The notes: a model not told the origin generated them from the letters alone. 15,222 nucleotides of DNA from CAYFVR01 sp046541515 (GCA_046541515.1 JBKHDD010000120.1:1-15222); one strand, 5' to 3'. Shown: positions 5,989 through 13,870, counted from the first letter of the stretch. Made by a program: numbers and translations.

Positions 5989-8037
5989 ATGAGCGCAAAA
6001 AAATCAGCCAGAGGCGATGTCCAGCATATCCGGAACATCGGCATCGTCGCCCACATCGACGCCGGAAAGACCACGGTCACCGAGCGGGTGCTGTTTTACA
6101 CCGGCCGATCCCACAAAATCGGGGAGGTCCACGACGGCGAGGCGGTGATGGACTGGATGACCGACGAGCAGGAGCGGGGCATCACCATCACCTCCGCCGT
6201 CACCACCTGCCCCTGGAAAAACTACGAAATCCAAATTATCGACACGCCGGGCCACGTGGATTTCACCATCGAGGTGGAACGGTCTCTGCGCGTCCTGGAC
6301 GGCGCCGTCGGCGTCTTTTGCGGCGTGGGCGGCGTGGAGCCCCAGTCCGAAACCGTCTGGCGGCAGGCGGACAAGTACAAGGTCCCCAAAATGGCCTTCG
6401 TCAACAAAATGGACCGGATCGGGGCCGACTTTTACGCCGTGGTGGCCGAAATCAAGGAAAAGCTCAAGGCCCGGCCGGTGGTGCTGGCCCTGCCCATCGG
6501 GGCCGAAGACCGGTTCGTGGGCATCGTCGATCTCGTAAAAATGCAGGCGGTGGTCTGGGACGACGACAGCCTGGGCGCGACCTTCTCCTACACCGACATT
6601 CCCGAGGACCTTCGGGACCAGGCCGAGGAATATCGGGTCCGGATGATCGAGTCGGCGGCGGAAATCGACGACGCCTTGATGGAGGCCTATCTGGGCGAGG
6701 AGACCATCTCCGAGGAGGCGCTGAAGGCGGCCCTTCGGAAAGGGACCGTCGGGTTGCAGATCGTCCCGGTCTTCTGCGGGTCGGCGCTGCGGAACAAGGG
6801 GATTCAGCCGCTGCTGGACGCGGTGGTGGCCTATCTGCCCAGCCCGGCCGAGGTGCCGCCCATCCAGGGCGTGCTGCCGGATACCGACGAACGGGTGGAA
6901 TGTCCCCCCAAGGCCAGCGATCCGCTGGCCGCGCTGATTTTCAAGGTTTCCATGATCGAGGGACGGAAGTTGAGCTTCGCCCGGGTCTACAGCGGAAAGC
7001 TGAAAGCCGGTTCCGACGTGTTCAACACCAGCCTGGGCCGCAAGGAGAAAATTTCCCGAATCCTCCGCATGCACGCCAACAAGCGGGAGCGGGCCGACGA
7101 GGTGGGCCCCGGCGCCATCGTGGGCGTGGTGGGGCTCAAGGATTCGGCCACGGGCGACACCCTCTGTTCGCCGGACCGGCCCATCTCGCTGGAGCGGATC
7201 GAGGCCTACGAGCCGGTGATTTCCGTGGCCATCGAGCCCAAGACCCACGCGGACCAGGAAAAGCTGGAACAGGTGCTGGAGAAGTTCCTGGCGGAAGACC
7301 CCACCCTGAAGGTCCGGATGGACGAGGACACCGGCCAGACCATCCTTTCGGGCATGGGCGAGTTGCACCTGGAAGTCATCACCAGCCGCATGACCCGGGA
7401 GTTCAAGACCGACGTCAACGTGGGCAAGCCCCAGGTGGTCTACCGGGAAGCCATCGGCAAGCCCTCCCAGGGCTCGGCGGTGTTCGATCGGGACGTCTCC
7501 GGCCAGCGTCACTACGGCGAGGTCCGCCTCAAAATCGCGCCCAGGGACCGGGGGGCGGGCAACCTGTTCGTCAACAAGGCGAGCGACGAAACGGCGATCC
7601 CCTCCGCCTACATCCCCATGGTGGAGGCCGGGGTGATGGAGGCGCTGGAAAGCGGCCCCAGCATGGGCTATCCGCTGGTGGACGTGGCCGTGACCCTGGT
7701 GGGCGGCGGCTGGAAGGAGGGCGCGGCCACCGAGTTGGCCTACCGGGTGGCGGCCTCCATGGCGCTCAAGGAGGCGCTGAACGAGGCGGAACCCTTTCTG
7801 CTGGACCCGATCATGCGGACCGAGGTGTTCGTGCCCGAGGACTTCGTGGGCGAGGTCATCGGCGACCTTAACAGCCGGGGCGGAAAGGTGGAGGCCATCG
7901 AAGCCGGCCGGGGCATCCAGGTTATCCGGGCCAAGGTTCCCCTGGCCCAGATGTTCGGATATTCCACCAGTTTGCGTTCCGCCACCCAGGGCCGCGGCAA
8001 CTTTACCATGAAGTTTTCCCACTTCGACCGGCCCTGA
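5989..8037 (+). CDS. fusA: Elongation factor G (stand-alone, divergent domain IV loop)
   Basis: This GTPase moves tRNA-mRNA through the ribosome or, in some paralogues, splits ribosomes for recycling. The 682-residue chain has all five EF-G domains. The G domain carries AHIDAGKTT (21-29), ERGIT (62-66), DTPGH (85-89) and NKMD (139-142). Domain II starts near 310, domain III contains GQTILSGMGELHLEV (449-463), domain IV spans about 478-600, and the C-terminal QMFGYSTSLRSATQGRG (654-670) is typical. The domain IV tip, normally GGRGQYG, reads SGQRHYG (504-510). No tufA, rpsL or rpsG is adjacent, so it lies outside a str operon. This may be one of the spd-type EF-Gs found in spirochaetes, planctomycetes and deltaproteobacteria. 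I chose ATG 5989 for the usual short N-terminus. ATG 5962 would add nine residues, and neither has a clear ribosome binding site. Confidence 0.95.
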   Translation: MSAKKSARGDVQHIRNIGIVAHIDAGKTTVTERVLFYTGRSHKIGEVHDGEAVMDWMTDEQERGITITSAVTTCPWKNYEIQIIDTPGHVDFTIEVERSLRVLDGAVGVFCGVGGVEPQSETVWRQADKYKVPKMAFVNKMDRIGADFYAVVAEIKEKLKARPVVLALPIGAEDRFVGIVDLVKMQAVVWDDDSLGATFSYTDIPEDLRDQAEEYRVRMIESAAEIDDALMEAYLGEETISEEALKAALRKGTVGLQIVPVFCGSALRNKGIQPLLDAVVAYLPSPAEVPPIQGVLPDTDERVECPPKASDPLAALIFKVSMIEGRKLSFARVYSGKLKAGSDVFNTSLGRKEKISRILRMHANKRERADEVGPGAIVGVVGLKDSATGDTLCSPDRPISLERIEAYEPVISVAIEPKTHADQEKLEQVLEKFLAEDPTLKVRMDEDTGQTILSGMGELHLEVITSRMTREFKTDVNVGKPQVVYREAIGKPSQGSAVFDRDVSGQRHYGEVRLKIAPRDRGAGNLFVNKASDETAIPSAYIPMVEAGVMEALESGPSMGYPLVDVAVTLVGGGWKEGAATELAYRVAASMALKEALNEAEPFLLDPIMRTEVFVPEDFVGEVIGDLNSRGGKVEAIEAGRGIQVIRAKVPLAQMFGYSTSLRSATQGRGNFTMKFSHFDRP

Positions 8038-8044
8038 GTCGGCC

Positions 8045-8097
8045 GCCAACGGAAACGTCGGAACCCGCGGGGAAGGATCGCGGATTCCGGCGTTGGC
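8045..8097. terminator. Nested inverted repeats between the convergent EF-G and protease genes
   Basis: GCCAACG at 8045-8051 is complementary to CGTTGGC at 8091-8097. Inside it, a 9-bp arm at 8060-8068 pairs with 8080-8088 with one mismatch around an 11-nt loop. There is no T tract on either side. The position between two converging stops (8037 and 8120) suggests a shared transcription end or an RNA 3' stabilising structure, but this is not a canonical terminator. Confidence 0.35.
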
Positions 8098-8119
8098 ATG
8101 TCGGGCGGAGCGGAGCGGT

Positions 8120-9577
8120 TCAGAAGCCCGGCCGGGGCGAGGTCGGGCGGGGACGCCGGATCGGTTCGGCCCGCTCCGCGGCGATTTCGCCGTTCACCTG
8201 GGCCAGGAGCGTTTCCATCTCCTCGCGCCGAACCGGGTCGTTTTCCAGCAGTCGGATGGCCTTGCGCAGATGAAACCGGGCGTTTTGGGCCTCCTTTCGG
8301 CCGGCGTAATACCGCCCGAGATAGTAGTGGGCCTCGCCCATCCGGTTTCGGCGGCCGTAGGCTTCGCCCAGGTGGTACAGGGCGGGGCTGAACTCCGGCC
8401 GTTGCTTCAGCAGCTGCTCCAGCGTCCGCACCGCCTGGCCGTACTGCTTCAGTTCGATGTCGGTGCGGCCCAGCAGGTAGCGCGTTTCGAAATCCTCCGG
8501 CGCCATGCCCAGGCTGCCGGCCAGGGCGTCCCGGGCCTTTTCGTAATGGCCGCCCATGAAGTATATCTCCCCCATGTCCTTGAGCAGGACCGGGTCCAGG
8601 GGACGCTTGGCCAGCGCCTTGCGAACGTGGTCGACGGCGGCGGCGTTTTGGTCGTTGCGGGCCAGGGCGATGCCGTATCCGTGCTGGATCACCGGGTCTT
8701 CCGGGTTCGATTCGAACCGTTCGGTCATTTCCCGCAAGGCCCGTTCCGGCGGGCTGTATCCAGCGATCAACCGGATTTTGACCCGGCGGAAGGTCTCGTC
8801 CCGTTCCGGCAGTTTCGGCGCGTCGGGGCGGCGGTCGATCCAGCCGTCCAGATAGGCGATGCGGTCGTCCACCGCCGGGTGGGTCATCAGGTAGGTGGGC
8901 ACGTCGGCGCCGAACCATTGCTTTTCCCGGATTTTTTCCAGGACCCGCAGCAGGCCTTCGCCGCTGTATCCGGCCCGGGTCAGGTAGTCGATACCCAGTT
9001 CGTCGGCCTGCATTTCATCCTGGCGGCTGTAGGCCAGGCCGGCCGACTGGGTGGCCGCCATGCCGCCCATGGCCACGGCGTTGGCCGCGGCCCCCGCGCC
9101 CGCCGCGCCCAGGAATATCCCGGCCACCATTCCGGCCAGCGCGCCCAGGCTGAGGGCCGTGGACCGTTCAATTTTTTGAGAAATGTGCCGGGCCGAGACG
9201 TGGATGATCTCGTGGGCCAGGATGCCGGCCAGTTCGTCCTCGGTTTCCATGGCCTCCATAAGGCCGCTGTGGATGAAAATCTTTGCGGCCGGTCCGGCGA
9301 AGGCGTTGTAGACTTCCTGGCGGATGACGAAAAACTGGTAGTCGAAGGGCTGGGGCGGCATGGTGGCCAGCACCTTTTGGCCCACCTCGTTGACGTAGCC
9401 CTCGATGAACGGGTCGTGGATGATGCGGAAATGGCCCCTGACCGCCTTCATGAATTCCCGCCCCAGCTCCTCTTCCTCCCGGAGCGTGATGCCGGGCGCG
9501 GCGGGCGGCAGGGCCAGTTGAAGACCGAACAAAAGGCCCATCGCCAGGGCGACGGCCCGAAGATTGCCTCGTTTCAT
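8120..9577 (-). CDS. bepA: BepA-like (YfgC) periplasmic M48 metalloprotease with TPR repeats
   Basis: The product is 485 residues. An N-terminal signal peptide is clear: MKRGN, a hydrophobic core to about residue 23, and a PAAPG cleavage region near 28. The M48 zinc site is HEIIH (122-126), with the third ligand probably E188 in DEMQADELG. The motif THPAVDDR (232-239) supplies H233, matching the His that BepA uses to gate its active site. A Gly/Ala-rich hydrophobic segment (141-181) lies between these, as in BepA. Residues from about 290 to 460 form TPR-type helical repeats, for example LLKDMGEIYFMGGHYEKARD. In E. coli BepA degrades or helps assemble the LPS transporter LptD and BAM substrates; that role is assumed by homology. 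The ATG at 9577 has AGAGGA upstream. The open frame continues further but lacks support. It is divergent from parA. Confidence 0.93.
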   Translation of the reverse strand: MKRGNLRAVALAMGLLFGLQLALPPAAPGITLREEEELGREFMKAVRGHFRIIHDPFIEGYVNEVGQKVLATMPPQPFDYQFFVIRQEVYNAFAGPAAKIFIHSGLMEAMETEDELAGILAHEIIHVSARHISQKIERSTALSLGALAGMVAGIFLGAAGAGAAANAVAMGGMAATQSAGLAYSRQDEMQADELGIDYLTRAGYSGEGLLRVLEKIREKQWFGADVPTYLMTHPAVDDRIAYLDGWIDRRPDAPKLPERDETFRRVKIRLIAGYSPPERALREMTERFESNPEDPVIQHGYGIALARNDQNAAAVDHVRKALAKRPLDPVLLKDMGEIYFMGGHYEKARDALAGSLGMAPEDFETRYLLGRTDIELKQYGQAVRTLEQLLKQRPEFSPALYHLGEAYGRRNRMGEAHYYLGRYYAGRKEAQNARFHLRKAIRLLENDPVRREEMETLLAQVNGEIAAERAEPIRRPRPTSPRPGF

Positions 9578-9718
9578 GATTCCTCTTTCCCCGGAAGGGG
9601 CGGCGGGAACGGCGCGAGACGGCGGGCGGTTTCGGTGGGTTTCGCGCGTCGCGGGACGGTGGAACCGGCCAACCATCCGCCGTTCCATATTCACCTGATT
9701 TATGGTAAGTACCTCACT

Positions 9719-10486
9719 ATGACACAGATCATCTGCATCGCCAACCAGAAAGGCGGGGTGGGCAAGACCACCACGGCCGTGAACCTGGCCGCGGCCCTGG
9801 CATTGTCCGGCCGCCAAACCCTGCTGGTGGACTGCGATCCCCAGGCCAACGCCACCACCGGCGTGGGGGTGGACAAGGCGGCCCTTTCCCGCACGCTCTA
9901 CCACGGGCTGCTTGGCGAAGCGACGGCCGAGGAGCTGCGCATTCCCGTGGAGGGGCTGGACGGGCTGTCCCTCATCCCCTCTCGCGTGGAGCTGATCGGC
10001 TTCGAAGTGGAGATGATGGACGCGCCGGGCCGGGAGCGGGCCATGGAAAAATTTTTGGCCCCGGCGGTGGGCGCGTTCGATTTCATCCTCGTGGATTGCC
10101 CGCCCTCCCTGAGCCTGCTGACGCTGAACGCCATGACCGCCGCCAACCGGCTGCTCATTCCGCTCCAGTGCGAATTCTACGCCCTGGAAGGCTTGGGCCA
10201 GCTTCTCCAAACCCTGGATCTGGTGCGGGGCGGGCTCAACCCCCATCTGGCGGTGCTGGGCATTTTGCTGACCATGTACGACGGTCGGACCAACCTCAGC
10301 CAGCAGGTGGCCGAAGAGGCCCAGAGTTTCTTCAGCGGCCGGGAGCGGGTGTTTCAAACCGTCATCCCCCGAAACGTGCGGCTGGGCGAGGCGCCCAGCT
10401 TTGGCGCGCCCATCGTCCTGTACGACCGAACCTCCACCGGGGCCCGCAGCTACCTGGCCCTGGCGGAGGAAATTCTGGCCCGCTGA
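9719..10486 (+). CDS. parA: Chromosome-partitioning ATPase ParA (Soj)
   Basis: This is a short (255-residue) ParA of the chromosomal Soj type, without the N-terminal DNA-binding extension found in plasmid ParA proteins. The deviant Walker A motif KGGVGKTT (11-18) has the signature Lys11. VDCDPQANATTG (37-48) is the A' motif, and FILVDCPPSLSLLTLNA (122-138) is Walker B. IPRNVRLGEAPSFGAPI (217-233) is highly typical. ParA dimers bind DNA nonspecifically and move ParB-parS complexes. The start is placed at MTQIICIANQKGG because the frame further upstream is an antisense shadow of the protease gene. The ribosome binding site is weak (GGTAAG about 11 nt upstream). parB follows after 22 bp. Confidence 0.96.
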   Translation: MTQIICIANQKGGVGKTTTAVNLAAALALSGRQTLLVDCDPQANATTGVGVDKAALSRTLYHGLLGEATAEELRIPVEGLDGLSLIPSRVELIGFEVEMMDAPGRERAMEKFLAPAVGAFDFILVDCPPSLSLLTLNAMTAANRLLIPLQCEFYALEGLGQLLQTLDLVRGGLNPHLAVLGILLTMYDGRTNLSQQVAEEAQSFFSGRERVFQTVIPRNVRLGEAPSFGAPIVLYDRTSTGARSYLALAEEILAR

Positions 10487-10508
10487 CCCTTTTCAAGAAA
10501 GTTACGGC

Positions 10509-11417
10509 ATGTCCGACGACCGTGCAAGCAATACGAGTCCCCGGCGGCGGAAGCCGGCCCTGGGTCGGGGGCTGGGCGCGCTGATTCCGGCCGCCGATCC
10601 CGCAGAGGAAGCCGCCGGTCGGGATTTCCAGCTTTGCGAACTGGACCGGATATCCCCCAACCGCTACCAGCCCCGCCGCCGATTTCCCCAGGCGGAGCTG
10701 GAGGAGCTGAGCCGCTCCATCGCGGAGCAGGGGGTGATTCAACCGCTCATCGTGCGGCGGAATCCGGACGGCTACGAGCTGGTGGCCGGGGAGCGGCGGT
10801 TGCGGGCGGCCCGCATGGCCGGGCTGGAACGGGTCCCGGTGGTGATCAAGCCGCTGACCGACGCCCAGGTGCTGGAAATGGCCCTGGTGGAAAACATCCA
10901 GCGGGCCGACCTGAACCCGGTGGAGGAGGCCGAGGCCTACCACCGGCTGATGACCGAATTCGATTTGACCCAGGAGCGGGTGGCCGACCGGGTGGGCAAA
11001 AGCCGTTCGGCGGTGGCCAATTTTCTGCGGTTGCGCGGCCTGCCCGATCCGGTGCGGGAGGCGCTGGCCGAGGGACGGCTGACCATGGGCCACGCAAAGG
11101 CGTTGCTGGGCGTGGAATCCCCGGCCCGACAGTTGGAGCTGGCCAGGCGGGTGCTGGAAAAGGGGCTTTCGGTGCGGGAAACCGAGCGGCTGGCGGCCCG
11201 GCTCCGGGCGCCGGCCCCGGCCGACGAGGTCCCCGACCCGGAGCCGGATTCGGAAACGATTCATTTGAACCATCTGGCGGAGGACCTGGCCCGCCGTTTC
11301 GGCACCCGGGTGAAAATTCAGCGCCGGGGCCAAAAGGGGCGGGTGGAGCTGGAATTCTACAACGACGACGACCTGGACCGGTTGCTGCGTCTGCTGAACC
11401 CGGACCAGGAACCGTGA
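10509..11417 (+). CDS. parB: Chromosome-partitioning protein ParB (Spo0J family)
   Basis: The 302-residue chain starts with a basic tail and LGRGLGALIP (18-27), the ParA-interacting segment of Spo0J-type proteins. The ParB/Srx CTPase domain follows: NRYQPRRRF (51-59), IAEQGVIQPLIVR (71-83), the GERRLRAA box (94-101) and ENIQRADLNPVEEAEAY (128-144). The helix-turn-helix that reads parS is around LTQERVADRVGKSRSAVANF (153-172). A linker rich in Pro/Glu (234-250) leads to a C-terminal dimerisation domain (252-297). The ATG at 10509 matches the family N-terminus. I find no convincing parS copy in the window. It forms an operon with parA. Confidence 0.96.
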   Translation: MSDDRASNTSPRRRKPALGRGLGALIPAADPAEEAAGRDFQLCELDRISPNRYQPRRRFPQAELEELSRSIAEQGVIQPLIVRRNPDGYELVAGERRLRAARMAGLERVPVVIKPLTDAQVLEMALVENIQRADLNPVEEAEAYHRLMTEFDLTQERVADRVGKSRSAVANFLRLRGLPDPVREALAEGRLTMGHAKALLGVESPARQLELARRVLEKGLSVRETERLAARLRAPAPADEVPDPEPDSETIHLNHLAEDLARRFGTRVKIQRRGQKGRVELEFYNDDDLDRLLRLLNPDQEP

Positions 11418-11448
11418 ACCGGCGGGGGCCGACATCCTGCGGACATTT

Positions 11449-11871
11449 ATGAAGCGAATTTGCGTGGTGGACGGACAGGGCGGCGGCATCGGCAGCGCCG
11501 TCATCAAGAAATTGAAGGAGTCGCTGGGCGAATCGGTGGAAATCGTCGCGTTGGGCACCAACGCCATCGCCACGGCCCAGATGCTCAAGGCCCGGGCCAA
11601 CCGGGGCGCCTCCGGAGAAAACGCCATCGTCCAGACCGTGGCCGTCGTGGACGTGATCGTGGGACCCATCGGCATCATCATGGCCCATGCGATGATGGGC
11701 GAAGTGACCCCGAAAATGGCGGAAGCGGTGGCCTCCAGCCCGGCCCGCAAGTTGCTGGTGCCGCTGACCCAGGAAAACGTGGAGATCGTGGGCATCGCCC
11801 CGGCCCCGCTGCCCCACCTGATCGACGCCCTGATCGAAGACAACCTGACCCGATTGTTTGAAGGGAGATGA
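11449..11871 (+). CDS. DUF3842 family protein with an N-terminal glycine-rich nucleotide-binding-like loop
   Basis: I recognise the 140-residue product as the DUF3842 family, found mainly in anaerobes; its function is not established. The N-terminus is ICVVDGQGGGIG (4-15), a beta strand followed by a Gly-rich turn like a Rossmann or P-loop-related nucleotide site. Further conserved-looking segments are VALGTNAIATAQMLKA (33-48), GENAIVQ (56-62), VVDVIVGPIGII (66-77) and VPLTQENVEIVG (104-115). It is soluble with no cysteine pair beyond Cys5. It starts 31 bp after parB and its stop overlaps the ribosome-binding region of the CooT-like gene, with an ATGA at 11868-11871. Operon membership with both is likely. 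Confidence 0.85.
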   Translation: MKRICVVDGQGGGIGSAVIKKLKESLGESVEIVALGTNAIATAQMLKARANRGASGENAIVQTVAVVDVIVGPIGIIMAHAMMGEVTPKMAEAVASSPARKLLVPLTQENVEIVGIAPAPLPHLIDALIEDNLTRLFEGR

Positions 11872-11876
11872 CGCCG

Positions 11877-12068
11877 ATGTGCGAAGCCAGTGCCTATTTG
11901 AAAGACGGCGAAGAAAACCGGCTCGTCATGGAGTCGGTGGACCGGATCGAGCCGGATGAGCACGGCATCAGTCTGGTCAACATCTTTGGCGAACAAAAAT
12001 TTCTGAAGGCCCGGATTCACTCCCTGGCCTTGGTGGAACACCGGATTTATCTGACGCCCATGGAGTAG
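11877..12068 (+). CDS. CooT-like small protein (nickel-binding CooT family)
   Basis: The product is 63 residues starting MCEASAYL. A Cys as residue 2 is the defining feature of CooT. In Rhodospirillum rubrum that cysteine binds Ni(II) at the dimer interface, and the protein is linked to maturation of CO dehydrogenase. The rest (VMESVDRIEPDEHGISLVNI, then LKARIHSLALVEHRIYL) fits the small beta-barrel-like fold of the family. The start at 11877 is chosen over the overlapping ATG at 11868 because it puts Cys at position 2 and has AAGGGAG 9 nt upstream. No CO dehydrogenase, cooC or cooJ gene is in the window, so nickel binding here is by homology and its client is unknown. It is paired with DUF3842. 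Confidence 0.85.
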   Translation: MCEASAYLKDGEENRLVMESVDRIEPDEHGISLVNIFGEQKFLKARIHSLALVEHRIYLTPME

Positions 12069-12136
12069 CCGTCGCCTTTTCCCGCCGTCGCCCGCAGGCC
12101 CTTTCGGGCGGCGTCGATTCCCCGCGCGGAGACGCG

Positions 12137-13867
12137 ATGAAAATCTCGGTAGCCAAAACCGCCGGGTTCTGCATGGGCGTTCAGCGGGCGGTGGAAATCA
12201 CCCTGGACGCCGCCAACACCCGGGCCGCCCCCATTTTTACCTACGGACCGCTGATCCACAACCCCCAGGTGTTGCGCTTGCTGGAGGACCGGGGCATCCG
12301 CGTGCTGGAGGAGATTCCCGCGTCCGGCCACGGAACCGTCATCCTTCGGGCCCACGGGGTGCCGCCGGACACCAAGGAGAAGCTGGAAACCGCCGGTTTC
12401 TCGGTGGTGGACGCCTCCTGCCCGCGGGTGTTCAAGGTTCAGGCGATCATCCGGAAACACGCCCGTCAGGGCTACGCCTGCATCATCGTGGGAGACCGGG
12501 ACCATCCCGAGGTGAAGGGGCTTTTGGGCTACGCGGGCGACCAGGGCCATGTGGTCAACCGTCTTCAGGAATTGAGCGAACTGCCCCGCTTCGACCGGGC
12601 CATCATCGTGGCCCAGACCACCCAGAACACGCTTTTTTACGACGCGGTGAAAAAGTGGGCCGGTCAGAATCACCGCCACTACCAGGTGTTCGACACCATC
12701 TGCGACTCCACCGAGCGGCGGCAGGAGGAGGCCAAGCGGCTGGCCGACGGGGTGGACGCGGTGGTGGTGGTGGGCGGCCACAACAGCGGCAACACCCAGC
12801 GGCTGGCGGAGATCGTTCGGCAGGCGGGCAAGCCGGCCTTTCACGTGGAGACCGAAGAGGAGCTGGACGTGGCCGCCCTGTCTTCCGCCCGACACATCGG
12901 GATCACCGCCGGCGCCTCCACGCCCAATTGGATCATCAAGCGAATTTACCGGGCCATCGAGTCGATGCCCTTCGAGGCCCAATCGCCCTGGCGCCGCCGA
13001 CTGCAGTCCCTCCAGCGGGTGCTCCTGCTGACCAACGTCTACGTGGCTTTGGCGGCCGCCGCGTTGTGCTACGCCTGCACCACCCTCCAGGGCATCCGGC
13101 GACCTTTCGCCTACAGCCTGGTGGCCTTTCTGTACGTGCTGTCCATGCACATCCTCAACAATCTGACGGGGATGGGCGAGGCCCGCTACAACGATCCGGA
13201 CCGGGCCGATTTCTGCGACCGACATAAAATCATCCTGACGCTGGCGGCGCTGATTTCCGGCGGCACGGGGCTGGTGACGGCGGCCACCCTGGGCTTTCTG
13301 CCGTTTTTCCTGTTGCTGTTGATGAGCATCACCGGCCTCAGCTACAATTTGACCCTGGTGCCGGCCGGCGCGCGCTTCCGGTTTCGACGGCTCCGGGACG
13401 TGCCCGGCTCCAAAACCCTGCTCATCGCCCTGGCCTGGGGAATGGTGACCGCCCTGTTTCCCGTGCTCTCCGCCACCGGGGGCTTGCGGATCAGCTCCGT
13501 TCCCACCCTGGTCTGGTCGGTGGGCATGGTGTTCTGCCGCACGGCCTTTTTCGACGTGCTGGACATGCAGGGCGACCGGATCGTGGGGAAGGAGACCATT
13601 CCCCTGCTGCTGGGCCCCCAGCGGACGGTGATGCTGCTCAAGGGGCTGCTTCTTTTTTTGTTTTTGATTCTGTTCGTCTCCAGCTCCTACGAGATTATCC
13701 CGCGCCTTGGGCTGGCTCTGACCCCCTGTCCGATCCTGCTGTTTTTCGTGGTGGGCCGGTACAGGCGGGCCTACACCACCCCGGGCATCCGGCTGGAGTT
13801 TTTCACGGAGAGCTTGTTTATTCTGGCCGGGCTGATTACGCTGGCGTGGACATGGGTTGCGGGGTGA
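12137..13867 (+). CDS. ispH: IspH (HMBPP reductase) fused to a UbiA-type polytopic membrane domain
   Basis: The protein is 576 residues, about twice a normal IspH. Residues 1-277 are complete IspH, the last MEP-pathway enzyme, making IPP and DMAPP. The 4Fe-4S cysteines are C12, C95 and C189. Substrate residues include H41, H73, H123, E125, T161, S217/N219 and S261. After a basic linker (284-294) come about eight or nine hydrophobic segments (297-315, 325-342, 364-383, 387-405, 427-446, 457-472, 498-515, 527-540, 557-575) resembling the UbiA prenyltransferase fold. The second Asp-rich motif DVLDMQGDRIVGKETIP (473-489) is intact. At the first motif, NNLTGMGEARYNDPDR, the two usual aspartates are G345 and A349. 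There is one continuous frame with no stop. GGAG lies 5 nt before the ATG. The likely location is the inner membrane with IspH facing the cytoplasm. Confidence 0.92.
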   Translation: MKISVAKTAGFCMGVQRAVEITLDAANTRAAPIFTYGPLIHNPQVLRLLEDRGIRVLEEIPASGHGTVILRAHGVPPDTKEKLETAGFSVVDASCPRVFKVQAIIRKHARQGYACIIVGDRDHPEVKGLLGYAGDQGHVVNRLQELSELPRFDRAIIVAQTTQNTLFYDAVKKWAGQNHRHYQVFDTICDSTERRQEEAKRLADGVDAVVVVGGHNSGNTQRLAEIVRQAGKPAFHVETEEELDVAALSSARHIGITAGASTPNWIIKRIYRAIESMPFEAQSPWRRRLQSLQRVLLLTNVYVALAAAALCYACTTLQGIRRPFAYSLVAFLYVLSMHILNNLTGMGEARYNDPDRADFCDRHKIILTLAALISGGTGLVTAATLGFLPFFLLLLMSITGLSYNLTLVPAGARFRFRRLRDVPGSKTLLIALAWGMVTALFPVLSATGGLRISSVPTLVWSVGMVFCRTAFFDVLDMQGDRIVGKETIPLLLGPQRTVMLLKGLLLFLFLILFVSSSYEIIPRLGLALTPCPILLFFVVGRYRRAYTTPGIRLEFFTESLFILAGLITLAWTWVAG

Positions 13868-13870
13868 CCT

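Noticed and set aside
5940..7871. 643-residue frame starting MDEFILPHAEK ahead of EF-G
   Set aside because: It is the shifted frame of the EF-G gene, Gly/Arg/His-rich and without domains. It does not support a leader peptide.
6004..8049. 681-residue antisense frame covering the EF-G gene
   Set aside because: His/Gly/Leu-rich composition with no motif, antisense to a certain EF-G; it is a codon-bias shadow.
8093..9718. Long N-terminal extension of the parA reading frame (open back to 8093)
   Set aside because: It lies antisense to the BepA-like protease gene, has no family motif, and ParA begins naturally at MTQIICIANQKGG. Open antisense frames are common in GC-rich DNA.
9578..10357. Upstream extension of the protease frame across the parA gene
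   Set aside because: A signal peptide with a good ribosome binding site begins at 9577. The extension is the antisense of parA.
12841..12856. parS-like sequence around TTTCACGTGGAG inside the ispH part
   Set aside because: Only about 10 of 16 positions fit the parS consensus and the right half is not palindromic. The similarity is explained by the CACGTG core in GC-rich coding sequence.
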